The position numbers and the translations under genes are program-made. A DNA stretch of 64,000 nt from Chinchilla lanigera (Eukaryota; Chordata; Mammalia; Rodentia; Chinchillidae), in assembly GCF_000276665.1 (NCBI RefSeq), contig NW_004955487.1, forward strand, positions 6,810,104 through 6,874,103. The letters run 5' to 3'. How positions within the stretch are numbered: the first letter of the stretch is position 1; every line of letters starts with the position of its first letter. A model generated the notes under the pieces. It had not been told where the DNA came from and did not search any database. It saw only the letters and a list, made by a program, of their open reading frames with translations. This document shows, piece by piece, positions 21,215 to 32,815 of the stretch.

Positions 21215-22800
21215 ATACTGGATTTAATTTCTGATTAAAATATTTTATTTTTATTTTATAAAATTTGTATATATTTATGGTATAGATCACAATGTTTCGG
21301 TGTATGTCTGCATAATTACATCAAGGTAACTAACCTATCTATCACCTCACATACTATCATTTTTCTATGCAAAGAACATTCAGAACCTGTTCTCTGCCAT
21401 TTTCGTGGATATAATGCACTGTTATTAACTATAGCTACCATGTTGTACCAAAGACATCTTGAACTTCTTCCTGCTCTTTAATTGAAACTGTATACATTGG
21501 CAAACATCTGTCCAATTCTACTCCTACCCAGCTGTTAGTAAGCACCATTTTTTCTCTACTTCTTCAATTTTAGATTCCACATATAAATGAGATTGATTTG
21601 CCCTTTTTTACCTGGCTTATTTCATGCAGTTAATGTCTCGCAGGCTCATTTGTGTGGTTGCAGATGACAAGAATTCCTTCCTCGTAAAATTCTTAATAGT
21701 ATTCCACTGAGCATGGATAAGCCACATTTTGTTTATATATTCAGGACCACAAAAGACTCTGAAAACAAAAGCAATTGTGAATAAAGGGAAAAAACATGGA
21801 GATATCATATCACCCATTCTCAAATCTACTGCAAAATTACAGCAACCAAAACACCATAGTACTGGCACAAAAACAGATGTAACAACTAACAACAGAATAG
21901 AAAACTCAGATATATAACCACACATATCCAGTCAACTAATCTTCAACAAAGACGCTAAGAATACAGAGTGTATAAATGGTAGCCTCTTTATATAAGATTG
22001 AGAAATTAGACTCATCTCATCCCATGTGAAAAATGTCAACTCAAAACGAATTAAAGACTTAAATGCAAGACCTAATACTCTTAAGCTACTACTAGAGTAA
22101 AACATAAAGGGAAAAACTCCATTTGGACCCGGCAAAGTTTTTCAGATATAAAACCAAAAGCACAGATAACAGAAAGCAAAAATATAGCAATTGCATCAAA
22201 TGCTAGGACTTCTACAGAGCAAAAGAAACAATCAACAGAGCAAACAGACAACCTATGGAATGGGAGAAAATATCTGCTAACCACACATCTTCTAAGAGAT
22301 TAATACTCAAAAATGCAAAAAGAACAACAATGCTACAGGAAATAAATGAATGGGTTGAATAAAAAATGGGCAAAGGACCTGAAAAGACATTTTAAAAAAA
22401 AGACACACAAATAGCTGACATGAATAGGCAAAATGCTCAGCACCACTAATCAACAGGTTTTATGCAAATTAGAACCATAATGAGCTGTCTCCTTACACCT
22501 GCTAGGACTGCTATTTTAAAAAGAGACCAAAGATAACAGGTGTGGCCAGGCTGAGGCTACCCTTGGGAACCATTTGTAGGATGTAAATTAGCTCAACCAC
22601 CATGGAAAATAGTATGGAGATTCCTCACAAAAGTAAAAATAAAACTACCATATGATCTAGCAAGTCCACTGCTGCTTACATATCCAAAGGGAATGAAATC
22701 AGTATGTGAGAGAGACACCTGAATTCCCATGTTCATTCCAACACTCTTCACAACACCCAGGAAACAGAATTAACAGCAAAGTCTAATCCTGAGTCCAGAA
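21215..22800 (-). mobile_element. L1 LINE insertion with 5' inversion (twin priming)
   Basis: From about 21236 to 21757 the plus strand shows the antisense of the L1 3' end (TAACTATAGCTACCATGTTGT, AGATTCCACATATAAATGAGA, ACCTGGCTTATTTCATGC, TTAATAGTATTCCACTGAGCATGG), with the A-rich tail complement at 21236-21262. From 21758 to about 22800 the plus strand is instead sense L1 ORF2: AACCAAAACACCATAGTACTGGC, GACTTAAATGCAAGACCTAATAC, ATGGAATGGGAGAAAATATCTGC, AAAAATGGGCAAAGGACCTGAA, CTACCATATGATCTAGCAAG. The element points to the minus strand with its 5' part inverted. Stops and indels show it is dead. Confidence 0.9.
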
Positions 22801-22804
22801 GAAA

Positions 22805-24405
22805 TATATTTCACTGTATGACATGCAGTAAGACCTAATGCAATTTTTAAAAAGTCTTAACAAAATTTACAAACATCTTTTATCAAATCTTCTTGGTTTA
22901 CTATATATAGCTATATGGATACAGATATAGAGCTAGAGATAGAGAGATGTATACTTTATAACTACTGGATTCTTATATATAATAGGATGAGTTTAACCAT
23001 TGGATTTTTTGTGATATTCTACTGCTAATTTGGTTGATATTCCATATTCTTATTTTGACAGCTATATGACAAATTATTGAATAAAACCAGTCATGTTCTA
23101 CTCTTACTTTTGTTCTCTAACTTTTCACCTACTCCTATATGTTTATTATTCAAGATGAAATCTAGAAACTATGTGTCTTTTGAGAACTCTTGAATTTTGA
23201 CTGTGAATTAATCTGGAAAAGACTAACATTTTTGTAGCACTGCTCACAGTATGATGAGGTAGGCCCTAATCATATAAGTATATCTCCCCTTCCATACTGC
23301 AAGCAGCCCCATTCCTGATAATTTCCCCAAAATCAACACTTATGCGCCTTGCCCAAGGCCTTAAATGTAATAAGTGTTCATGGTACTTGGGACAACACAG
23401 AGCTCCTGAAATAAGAAACTGTGTTTTTTGTTGTTGTTGTTGTCAGCAGAACCTATACAGTCTATGATTGCCATAATCCATGATAATTTCTGAAGTAGAT
23501 ATTTGCTTTCTTTCCTTCTTTTTTCACTGTGAGTTAATCAAGCTACATGTTTATCCAAACACAAGAATGTGAGTATATCAAAGTTGTGAAAAATTTACCA
23601 TTTTCAGAAAACACCTCCTGTTTTTCCTCTAGAATATTTGTATAAATAGCACACAGCACTTTGCATCCATAAAATCTTTCAAATATATATCTGGGGGCTT
23701 TGAGCTGTTATATATATCTGAGTGTTAATGCTGAATATATAAATAATTTTGGAGTAAAATTTGATAAATGTAGACCATATTTATTTGAACCACTAGCTCA
23801 AAAACTGACATGGAGAATTCTTATTCTAGTATTCAAAATCCCATTGATTGTTTAAAACTTAGAAGACCAAGAAAATAACAACATTCTGACCATGTGCTAG
23901 AAGAAGTACACCCTTTCTCTTCCCTAGGGCTTCAGTTTCCTTAATGTGAAATGCTAAGATTGGAATCAAAGATACAGAGCATCCTCAGGCCAGTTATTTA
24001 TTAGGACCTGTTTCCATGCCTTTGAAAAATTGATCTTCCATTAATGGCATTGATGAACTTGTGTCTAGAGCTGAGCTGTGCCCCTCAGGGAAGCTGGGGT
24101 TTCCTGTGGTGGTGTTAGAGACAAAGATAATACCACGCTTGCTGACCTCACCCCACAACATCTGAGGAGAACCCAAAGGAAAAACAACATGAAATCAGTT
24201 TTCCTAAAGCTCTAGCATTCTTGGATTAGATTGCATTTTGGTGTAGTTAGCATTGTTAAAAGAAGAAAAAATGTGCTAAGAAATATAAAAGCAAATCACC
24301 AAACCAAACATAACTGTCAGGAGAAAGAAGATAGAGCCATGGCCTTCACTACCTGAAGGCGTCACCCTTGGCCAACAGCTAAGATCAATGTACCGATTCT
24401 GTGTA
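22805..24405. other. AT-rich unassigned sequence
   Basis: TA/GATA-rich patch at 22900-22960 and a TTG microsatellite at 23428-23442. No gene or clear repeat. Confidence 0.4.
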
Positions 24406-24409
24406 CAGG

Positions 24410-24725
24410 AAGTACTCGACACACCACAACTTAGAGGTGGAGAGGTATATTTTAGCTCACAGTTTGCCGGTGTCCGAGCGCTTACATGGTCTGCTGGCTC
24501 TAATACATAATGGTGTGGCAGAGTGGAGCAGCTCAGGGCATGGCCTGCGGAAAGTGAAGGGAGCCAGACAGGGGAGAACCTTTATAGCTAGGCCCCTTTT
24601 CCAGCAGACTCTGCCTCCCAACAGTAAGTCAGCTCGAAGCCCCAGTAATCCAGTCACCTCCAGAAGCCCCATCCATGCATGCAGGAAGCTCTTGAGGGGA
24701 CATCTAGATGGAAACCACAACAGGG
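24410..24725 (+). mobile_element. Rodent interspersed repeat, same family as 2635 and 33908
   Basis: GAGGTATATTTTAGCTCACAGTTTG, GGCCTGCGGAAAGTGAAGGGAGCC, CAGTAATCCAGTCACCTCCA and CATCTAGATGGAAACCACAACA follow the order in the 31503 and 33908 copies. It supplies the first half of the 210-codon frame 24401-25033, so that frame is not a gene. Confidence 0.6.
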
Positions 24726-24729
24726 CTTG

Positions 24730-26265
24730 CCTTTCCACAGAAGCTGAGGTCCCTGTTTTTCCCTCTGTTCCTATGTCCTGCCGTGGTCAGAGAGAACTGG
24801 CCCCTGTCTGGGCCCTGGAGATAGACTCACAAATACCTGAAGTTCCTTGTGGGGGAGGCTCACACAATACAGTGCGGTTAAGGATGGAGGCTTTGCTGGG
24901 CAGACTTTGGGACTGCACACACACGAGAGCGATTGCCTGTACCTGGAAGTGTTTTAGAAAGAATAGAGAAGAATTTACCAGAACGAAAGGAGAGATGTTA
25001 GAGGGTCATGTCAGCAGAGCACATGATATGTAGAGATGTGAGAAAATGTTCCCTTGGTGGGGCAATCATGGTCAGGCCTATCAGGAAGGGTTTGCACTCC
25101 CTGAAAAGGATCAAGTTGTCTCAGTAACAAGCAAGTACCTGTTCAGTGACAGAACTTATTACACGGTTATCATTGCATGTATTTGAATTGAATTATACTT
25201 CATCAATATGACTGAAGGATACAAACATTCATATTCTTACATGCAGAAAAAAGAATTGCAGGCTAAAACTTTACCTGTGATCTTAATGTCAGATTCATCT
25301 TTTCTTGCCCACGTGACCAAAGTCAAGTTGTCGACTCTATTTACTAAGTAGGAATAAAGTGAAGGCTATTGTCTAGGTCCTAGGTGACAGTATGGCTATA
25401 GTACAGTGGCACTTGGAGAAAAACAGCTCTGACCTTTGATATGCTAAACAGCAATGCAATTTAGAGAGAACAATGTGCCAATACCAATAGCAGAGACATA
25501 CCAAGCTAGGGTGAAAGTCCTCTGCCTGAATGCCTGGAATTTTGTTGCTTAATATAGAACTGTCAATTACACGGCCTCTTAAGGCAGCACTATATTTCCA
25601 AGGAGACTCCTGCTCCTCAGTTGATTTTGCAGCCACCCTTTGGTGTGTAATCTCCCCAGATATGACAGCTCTCAGGCTCTGATGCAGGCATTCAATATGG
25701 AGATCAAATGAAACTGTACCATTTGTAACCAAAGCTGAAGTATGCACTGTTTTTGAGATTAAAAAGCTGGAGGCCCTCGGAATAAAGCTGCAATCAGCAT
25801 GAGCTGCACCCTTTAACTGCCCAGGAAGGTGAAAAGGATTCTTTAAAAGTAAACCCTACACAATACAGATCATTCACTGGAGTGTGTCCCCATACCCAGA
25901 AAGACACAGCATGCTTCTTTATTATTTATGATTTGCAAACAGTAGAGCTTATAGTTAAAATTCTCCTTTCTTCTTTTTAAGACTCCCCTCAGTGGTCAAT
26001 TTTTTAAAGATTGCCACAATCTTTCCAGGTGTAGGGAACAAAATGTTCTTAAAAGAGCCCTAAAGGGAAGGAGGCATTTTTCCACAATGCTTCTTGGTTC
26101 GTTCTCCCGATGGGTTTAGGAGGCAGATGAAAAGATGTTAGACCAGGACGATAGTGGCTCTGTGTGATACCAGCAGGCTGGATTTTGATCCAGTCTACTG
26201 ACTGCACTCACGTACACAAGGTGCCTTCTTTTCCTTTGTGTCTTAGCCTGCCACATGCACTTAAT
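24730..26265. other. Unassigned sequence
   Basis: No repeat recognised. Frames up to 124 codons (25373-25747, minus) without a family match. Confidence 0.4.
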
Positions 26266-26267
26266 GC

Positions 26268-26342
26268 ATAGAGGGCTCCAGGGCTGCTGCAGAAAGTGGC
26301 TAGGACAGTGGGACAAACATGTTAAAATGTGTCTTTTACTTT
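26268..26342 (+). mobile_element. Solo right-end fragment of the fold-back mariner (copy 4)
   Basis: AGGGCTCCAGGGCTGCTGCAGAAAGTGGCTAGGACAGTGGGA and then AAAATGTGTCTTTTACT match the right ends of the other copies; the middle (GTTTGAAGTGAGGGGAGG in other copies) is missing, so the fragment is internally deleted. No left arm is seen upstream. Confidence 0.65.
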
Positions 26343-26344
26343 CA

Positions 26345-27598
26345 GTTCTCCTCCTGAACAGGAGAGGAACCCAGCTACCCCAGTGCTGTGTTAAAGAGAG
26401 AATCGAAAGCACCACCCTTGGTGCAAGCCTTGTGCCCTGGATCAAGGCCTTTGTTCTGGTTAGCCATTGTTCTAACTGGACCTAGGACCCCCTTGGCTCC
26501 CCACAACTACAGATATGTATTTATCTCTTTATTCTCAGTGGGTTGCACTGGAAGTGATAGATTGAAATTACTAATTGGAATTCCAATAACTTTTCCCTGG
26601 GTTTACAAATGTGGACTCCAGACCCTGATGAGGCCCAGAAGGGCTTCCTGTAGACTCCTGGTCCAGTGTTGCATTCCACTCTGCTCTTCACGGTGGCCTC
26701 TGTTAGCTCCATGAGGGTCTCACTGAAAACGTTAGCAGGAAGAATATGAAAACAAAAATGACCATTAGATGTGAAAATAATTCCAGGCCTTTGCACCTTC
26801 AGAGAGTTGAAGTTCTGTTTCCCCAAGTCAGTTCCCTGAGTTGCATATTCTACAGTCTCCTGTTTTGTTAAATGCCTCCCAACACTTCAGTAAATCTCAG
26901 CAGAGCACTCATCTGAAACACAAATTTTCACAGAAGAGATGTTCAGTCATGGAGCTCCATGTTTTAAAGAAGGTGAGGCAGGTGAAGGCAAGTTTTCCAT
27001 AATGCATGATATGCACTCTTTCAGAAAAAAATTTGACTAATAATTTGATTAATGGTCTAATCACACTGTACACCAATGGATTTTCAGAAGCTAGAAAATG
27101 CTATGTGTTTTGGGGAAAAGCTGAGAAGACTTCCTAAGGTGTGTTCCCTCATCTAGGTTTAGAAAACAGAATGAAAAGGCAGGTAATGTCCTCACATTGG
27201 CTGTGTAATGCCAGGATTAGCAGGCAACTGGATTTTTCCTTCCATGTCTGGATGGGAGACTAATGACATCTATACAGCAGACCCTCACCAAGCTCACGCT
27301 ACTGACAGTGGGTTGGGCTGCAGGTCCTAAAGAATCTATGTATTCCAATCCCTGGAAGCAGTGTGTGCTACCTTATAGAAAAGAGTCCTTGCAGGTGGAA
27401 GGGAATTTATAGTTCTGAGATGAGACCATCCAGAATTATCCAGGTGTGTCCTAAGTTTCGTGAAAATGACCTTTTGATAAATAGACACACAGAAAGAAGG
27501 GCCGTGTGACAATGGGGGCAGAAGCCGGAGTGGCACAGACACAAGTCCATGCATGCTGGGGCTGCCATCAGAAGCCGGAGGAGTCAAGAAGTATAATG
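26345..27598. other. Unassigned sequence
   Basis: No repeat or gene recognised. Confidence 0.4.
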
Positions 27599-27600
27599 TC

Positions 27601-27748
27601 AAGATGCTGAGAGGCTGAGGCAGGAGGATCAAACATTCCAGCCCAGCCTGGGCAGCTTAGCAGCTTAGTGAGAGCCAGTCTCAAAATTAAAAATAATAAA
27701 AGGAGTGGAGATGTAGCTCAGTTTGAATGTCCTGGATTCAGTCTTCAG

Positions 27749-27789
<41 letters not shown>

Positions 27790-27800
27790 CACACACACAG
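27601..27800 (+). mobile_element. B1-ID dimeric SINE with a CA array at its 3' end
   Basis: GCTGAGAGGCTGAGGCAGGAGG, AGTCTCAAAATTAAAAATAATAAAAGG and GGAGATGTAGCTCAGTTTGAATG give both halves. The tail is replaced by a CA array (27750-27799, one ATG interruption). Confidence 0.85.
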
Positions 27801-27882
27801 TGGATTCTCCCCCTCAAAGATCCTAGAGTGAACTCTCTTCACTAAGTTTTAAACCTTTAGACTTCAGAATCATGAGACTGCC

Positions 27883-27950
27883 TTTTTTTTTTTTTTTTTT
27901 TTCCTGGCACTAGGGATTGAGAATCTTTTAAGCCACCTAATTATTACAGC
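27883..27950 (-). mobile_element. ID-like SINE fragment with poly-A tail, antisense
   Basis: About 20 T residues followed by CCTGGCACTAGGGATTGAGAATC, a diverged complement of the ID 3' end, then AAGCCACCTAA. Truncated and weak. Confidence 0.45.
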
Positions 27951-27951
27951 A

Positions 27952-28488
27952 ACCTCCAAATGCACTGTGCAGTCCTTGCTCTGTGGGCAGGGTTGAACAA
28001 GAAAGCTCAGAGAGGTTAAGTAACTTGAAAAGTTCAATCAATAAACACTGGCCCCAAGGTACCATTGTGGGTTGCCTTCTCATGGAAACTTGTGAACGGT
28101 TCCTTGTTGATTTTTCCTTTCAAATGGTTGTGACTGAATCGTCAGTAAAGACTGTTGGATATAGAACAAATTATTACTCAGAAACTAATATTAGTGATAA
28201 CAGTGAACATATCAATGACTCAACTCCCATCCAACATAATCCGATTTCTTGAATAAGCCCAATTGCAAGTACTGATTTCCTAGCACAGCATTCTATTCTT
28301 TTAGCACTTATAAGTATGGGTAGGTATATGTTTAATATATATTTAAAGAGCCATGTATTGGGGTTGTTTATCTTTAGTTTTATCTAATGTTAATAAATTA
28401 CAAAAAAAATGCAAAAAAAGAAAATAGAATAATAAAAGATGCAGAATTAGAGCTGCCTAGAGCAGATATAGGAGGTGTGATCTAAAAA
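27952..28488. other. Unassigned sequence with a MIR trace
   Basis: AAAGCTCAGAGAGGTTAAGTAACTTGAAAAG at 28000-28031 is an antisense MIR core. The 89-codon frame that follows has no recognisable family. AT-rich from 28260. Confidence 0.45.
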
Positions 28489-28504
28489 AATATGGTGAAT
28501 CATT

Positions 28505-28668
28505 TCTTTTTCTTTTTCTTTTTTGTCTTTTTGAGACAGGGTCTTGCTGTGCAGTTCAGGCTGGCCTGGAGCTCACTTTGTAGCCCAGGCTGGTCTCGAA
28601 CTCACAATGATCCTTCTACCTCAGCCTCCAGAGTGCTGGGATTACAGGAGTGCACCACCATGCCTGGT
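28505..28668 (-). mobile_element. B1 SINE, antisense, flanked by a target duplication
   Basis: TTTTTGAGACAGGGTCTTGC, TAGCCCAGGCTGGTCTCGAACTC and TGCTGGGATTACAGGAGTGCACC are complements of a well-preserved B1. The flanks GGTGAATCATT (28494-28504) and GGTGAATCGTT (28669-28679) form the target-site duplication and lie inside the mariner end. Confidence 0.95.
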
Positions 28669-28877
28669 GGTGAATCGTTAAACTTTAAAAATTATTACAT
28701 TAAGAGACACACTGCCATCACACACACTACCACCAAATACCACCCTCACTTTGAACACACTCATCCCATTGTCTTTGCCACTTTCTGCAGCAGCTCTAGA
28801 GTCTTCTTTCTTGAGGGTCTTCAGCTATTCTGTCCTAGCTGCCTTGATGTCCTGAATGGATTCAAAGCATTTCTCTT

Positions 28878-28976
28878 TTTTTTTTTTTTTTGGTCTTTTT
28901 CTGGTACCGGGAACCGAACTCACGACCTTGCACTTGCCAGGCAGGTGCTGTGCTGCTGAGCTAAATCCCCAGCCCC
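28878..28976 (-). mobile_element. ID SINE, antisense, young subfamily, flanked by a perfect target duplication
   Basis: The complement begins GGGGCTGGGGATTTAGCTCAG and ends near GAGTTCGGTTCCCGGTACC, with an A tail (T run 28878-28890 on this strand). A perfect 14-base duplication, AAAGCATTTCTCTT, flanks it (28864-28877 and 28977-28990). A-box-like TAGCTCAGCAGCACAGC and B-box-like GAGTTCGGTTC positions are visible. Confidence 0.95.
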
Positions 28977-29290
28977 AAAGCATTTCTCTTTCATGGTCAT
29001 TTTAACTTTGAGGAAGAGCCAGGGAAGTCACATGGTCCTAGATCCAGTGAGTAAGGTGGACGAAGACACAGTGTCATGTTTTTAAAACAGCCTGCCTTTC
29101 TGCTGGATGGAGCTCAGCAGCAGCATTCATGGTATTTTTTTTATGAAACTTTGCAAAGACACTCAGGAAAGAGGGCTTGTAGAACTGCTACAGCAAGAAT
29201 GATAGGATAAATGTTTCCAGAGTGAGAGGGAGCATTTTGAGTGGGATCCCTATCCTTTACTGTAACAATTGTAAAAAAAAATTTACTGTA

Positions 29291-29432
29291 GCCAGGTGTG
29301 GTGGTGCACACTTGTCATACCAGCACTTGGGAGGTTGAGGTAGGAGGATTGCTGTGAGTTTGAGGCCAGCCTGGACTACATTGTAAGACCTTGTCTCAAA
29401 GAAACAAAACAAATGAACAAATAAACAAAACC
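29291..29432 (+). mobile_element. B1 SINE, flanked by a target duplication
   Basis: GCCAGGTGTGGTGGTGCACAC through TTGTCTCAAAGAAACAAAAC. The flanks ATTTACTGTA (29281-29290) and ATTTATTGTA (29433-29442) are the duplicated mariner-end target. Confidence 0.95.
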
Positions 29433-29703
29433 ATTTATTGTATATTTCAAACCTACTTTCTAAATCAAGGCTTGGCCCTGATGCAGATGTGCTCACAGTT
29501 CAAATAATGTGAATAATGGCAGGAATACGTTATTTCTAGGGGCTCTTCTAACCAAATTCCCATGTACTACCTTTAGGGATATTTCTAGGATATGCCTGGA
29601 TCCTGAAATTTATATCAAATTTTAGCCTCTTTCCATGACTATGTTTCCAAAAGTCATCAGCATACATAAAGTCCAGTAGAAATTTTAAAAATACCACTCA
29701 ACA

Positions 29704-29905
29704 AAGCCAGGTGCAGTGGTGCAAGGCCATAATCTCAGCACTCTGGAAGGCTGAAGCCGGAGAACTGCAAATTTAAAGCCAATTTATGCAATTTAGCAAC
29801 TTCAGAGACCCTGTCTCAAAATAAAATATAGAAAAAGGTCTGGGGATGTAGCTCTGTGCAAAGGCCCTGAGTTCCACCCCCAGTACCACAAACAAATAAA
29901 CACCA
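29704..29905 (+). mobile_element. B1-ID dimeric SINE
   Basis: GCCAGGTGCAGTGGTGCAAGG, GACCCTGTCTCAAAATAAAATATAG and GGTCTGGGGATGTAGCTCTG...CCCCCAGTACCACAAACAAAT: both halves, linker and tail present. Confidence 0.9.
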
Positions 29906-29909
29906 TTAA

Positions 29910-31035
29910 CAAAAGGTTGAACTAGATAGAAAATCGAGAGCCATTTGGAACCTGAAAGGTCAAGGGGAGACATCTTTTAGGTGTTAATTCCTCAGCTTTC
30001 CATAAGGAGGGTTTTCCTAGCCCTTCACAATTAGCACCACTTTGCAGCCTACAAAAACCTTCCATCTCCACAAACTTATGGATTCCCTGCCTGAGAGTTA
30101 GACAGGTCTCATCTCCGGTCCATAGGTGGGGAAGTGGGTCATGGCCTGTGTACCTGGTCTTGGACTGAGCCCAGAGAAGACCTCTGCACTTCACTGCCTG
30201 TTGCTGACACGTGCAGCTGACACCGCCTATTATTTTGCCTCTAGGAATCAGAGAGGTGACTCTCTGAAGCTCTCTGGCGATGCCCCTCATTGAGTAAATG
30301 AAGACTGCTATTTGTCCACAAAGGCATTTTTCTTCCATTTTATTTTCCCCACACCTGGAATATGGGTGACCCTCTACAAGATTACAGTTAAATGAACAAA
30401 TGAATGATAAAGTGAAGTCGTTAACCTGAAAGTTGCAGGCCAGGGAGGAAAAGCGAGTTTCCTGGCACCTGCACTGAAAGTGGCACAGAGAATGTCCTTC
30501 TAGATATCTGTTGGCGCGTGCCATCTTTAACCCATCTCATTCTTAATGCCTACCTTCAGTCCGGTACCATTAAATGATGACAGATGCGTTTTCCCTAAGC
30601 GTGGACAATTTATCATTATAAGATTTTATAATATGAATGAAGGATATGGCTTGAGCGCAGCAATCCCTGCTTTGTCTTTGCAGAATAAAGCTGCAGGGTG
30701 CTTCAGAACATCTGGAATAAGCTGGAGAGTTACCTGAATATATGTTTGTCACACATGACAGGCATGTGCTAGGGGTCCTGAGCCCAGAGGTCAGTGCGTG
30801 TCTCTGTCTCTTGCACTCTTTTCTTTCTTTCAGTCCCAAGTTTCAGCTCCAGCTGCTTGAGCTTTGGTTCCCTTCATCAGAACTGCTGTGGTTGCAGAAC
30901 CGTTCCCTCATTGTGAATGTCAGAAGTCACTGCCTGGGCAAGATGTCAAGATGAGGCATCCTGTGCTGATCAGATTACAGTGGACAGTGGGCATCAGCCA
31001 TTCCTTGTGCAGGACTCTGGGCCACTCTGGCTTCT
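29910..31035. other. Unassigned sequence, includes a 200-codon minus-strand open frame
   Basis: The minus-strand frame 29922-30524 is one of the longest in the window. Its product is Cys-rich (CHFQCRCQE, SCTCQQQAVKC) but matches no family I know, has no upstream promoter or Kozak-like context I can see, and has weak codon structure. I treat it as chance or an old repeat. Confidence 0.4.
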
Positions 31036-31036
31036 T

Positions 31037-31397
31037 TTCTGTTATGGTTTGTGTCTCGGTGTCCCCCCAAAGCCTCATGCGGCCATGGGGCAGGCTTTTA
31101 GAGTTTGATTGATTATGGGTGCGAGAGCTACACCCGCCCTGGGGTGGATAGTTTGCATATGTAAGGGAGAGAAAGAGGGTGCTTCTGGCCATTTCCTCCC
31201 TGGTGTGTGTTTGTTGCTTTCCTGTGTTCTGCTGCCATGAGCTGTAGCCCTCTGTCATGTGCCACTCTGCCTTGTAATCTGCCAAGTATGAACTGAAACC
31301 TCCACAAACTGTAAGTGAAATAAACCTTTCGTTCCTTAATTTTGGGAGTCAGGTATTTTGTCCCAGCAGTGAGAGAAAAGTAACCAAGACATTTTCC
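31037..31397 (-). mobile_element. Rodent interspersed repeat, inverted relative to 33908
   Basis: TTATGGTTTGTGTCTCGGTGTCCCCCCAAAGCC opens it and GTGAAATAAACCTTTCGTTCC...TTTTGTCCCAGCAGTGAGAGAAAAGTAACCAAGAC closes it. The closing part is the complement of the opening of the copies at 31503 and 33908, so this copy lies in the opposite orientation. Confidence 0.65.
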
Positions 31398-31502
31398 CAT
31401 CTCAGGAAGCTGACCCTGAGGATTTTTAAAGCAAGAGGAAATCAGATGTGTTCTTGCAGCAGGCAGGGGAAGGAGCCATTGGCTCTCTGTGTACCCAGGT
31501 GT

Positions 31503-31922
31503 TTTAGTTAGTTTCTTATGGCTGGGACAAAATACCAACACCCACAAGTTCAAGGAGCAAAGTCTTATTTTAGCTCACAGTTTGTAGGGGTTTCAGTCCA
31601 TGATCAGCTGGCTCCAAGGCAGGGTGGCAGGGCAAACAGGCACTGCAGAGGAGAAACAGTCCACGGCAGGACAGGCAGAAAGCAGGAGACTTCTTTCTTT
31701 TCCTTTTTATTCCATCCAGGCTACAAGCCTATCAGTTGGTGTCACTCACACCCCAGGTGGGTCTTCCCTCTTTAGTAAGTCCACCATCCACACCCACAAC
31801 TATGCTGAAGCCACCAGTCAAATAATGTAGCACCACACACCCGTGATCCAGTCTCCCCTAAGAGCCCCACCTATGAGTACATGAGACTTTGTGGGAATAC
31901 CTAGATTTAAGCTATAACACAG
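31503..31922 (+). mobile_element. Rodent interspersed repeat
   Basis: TTAGTTAGTTTCTTATGGCTGGGACAAAATACC, TTATTTTAGCTCACAGTTTG, TTTATTCCATCCAGGCTACAAGCC and TGGGTCTTCCCTC, closing ATACCTAGATTTAAGCTATAACAC. The middle also resembles the repeats at 40548 and 42364, so these families are related or mosaic. Confidence 0.7.
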
Positions 31923-31924
31923 GC

Positions 31925-32390
31925 AAACACCAGAGAGGGATATCAGGGAGTTCTTTGGTGACTCATCCCAAGCAGGTTGCAGGATTTGGGTGCTGGGAGG
32001 AGAAGGGTGGGATTTGTGGGAGTCACTTTCTGTACTTCACCTGGTCACCTTCTCCAGGTATAGTCAGAGGGTGCCAGAAATCCATAGGTCCTGACAGACC
32101 ACTGACAACTTCATGTCTTCCACCCAGAGAGGGGAAAGGAGATTGCTAATGCCAGTCTGGGCATGTGTGGAAGATTCTAGAAGAGTCTGCTTTGACTAGT
32201 GTGTTTCAGGCAGATTCAGACCCAAATGTAGGATCAGAGCATGCAGACAAGATAATTGGATAATTAATGCTGATAGAAGTTGGTTGCTCCATTCTGTTTC
32301 ACAATCCATGAACTCAGAGAACTCTGGCAGACAACACAGGCTCAGGTCAAGGTGGCCTATCAAGTGTTCATTTAAAAAAATTGGAAAGAT
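31925..32390. other. Unassigned sequence
   Basis: Nothing recognised. Confidence 0.4.
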
Positions 32391-32392
32391 TG

Positions 32393-32530
32393 ATGGACTC
32401 CTTTAACCCCAATATTCTGAGAGGCTGAGGCAAGAGGATGCAAACCCAGCCTGGGGAATTTGGCAAATTAGCAAGACCCTGTAGCTGAATGAGAAGGGGC
32501 TGGGTTCAATTCTCAGTACCACAAAAAGAA
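32393..32530 (+). mobile_element. B1-ID dimeric SINE, shortened
   Basis: CTGAGAGGCTGAGGCAAGAGG, TTAGCAAGACCCTGTAGC and GGGGCTGGGTTCAATTCTCAGTACCACAAAAAG. The linker and part of the ID half are deleted. Confidence 0.8.
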
Positions 32531-32682
32531 AAGAAATTGGGTAAAGTCTAGGACCTTTATGCCATTCAAAGTCTGCTTTTGGCCTCTCTGTCTCTACCTC
32601 TTCTCCCGTTCCATTCCTTCTGTTTTATTCATGGTTCCAACCCTCACCTCACTTACCCAACCAACACTCCTCAACTGGCTTT

Positions 32683-32698
32683 CCTATCTATCTATCTG

Positions 32699-32732
<34 letters not shown>

Positions 32733-32750
32733 CATCTATCTATTCATCTG

Positions 32751-32784
<34 letters not shown>

Positions 32785-32815
32785 CATCTATCTATTCATC
32801 TATCTATCATCTATC
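32683..32815. repeat. TATC tetranucleotide microsatellite
   Basis: About 130 bases of TATC with TATCCATC, TGTC and TTCATC variants arranged twice in similar order, suggesting internal duplication. The YLSIYLSI frames on this strand are its translation. Confidence 0.95.

Larger units (their letters stand above)
28490..29447 (-). mobile_element. Fold-back mariner copy 5, carrying three later SINE insertions
   Basis: The outer ends are TATGGTGAATCATT (28491) and ATTTATTGTATATTT (29433-29447). The long minus-strand arm contains CAGCAGCTCTAGAGTC, GATGTCCTGAATGGATTCAAAG and GGTCATTTTAACTTTGAGG; the spacer has GGATGGAGCTCAGCAGCAGCATTC; the right arm starts near 29160 (ACTCAGGAAAGAGGGC). Removing the three SINEs leaves about 550 bp, like the other copies. 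Confidence 0.8.

Noticed and set aside
24401..25033. 210-codon plus-strand open frame, the longest in the window
   Set aside because: Its first half is an interspersed repeat related to 33908 and its composition shows no domain or family; length is within chance for 64 kb.
28878..28976. Possible tRNA gene
   Set aside because: A-box and B-box-like motifs are present, but the A tail and flanking target duplication show that it is an ID SINE.
29922..30524. 200-codon minus-strand open frame with Cys-rich patches
   Set aside because: No recognisable fold or motif, no splice or promoter context; best treated as chance unless conservation or expression shows otherwise.
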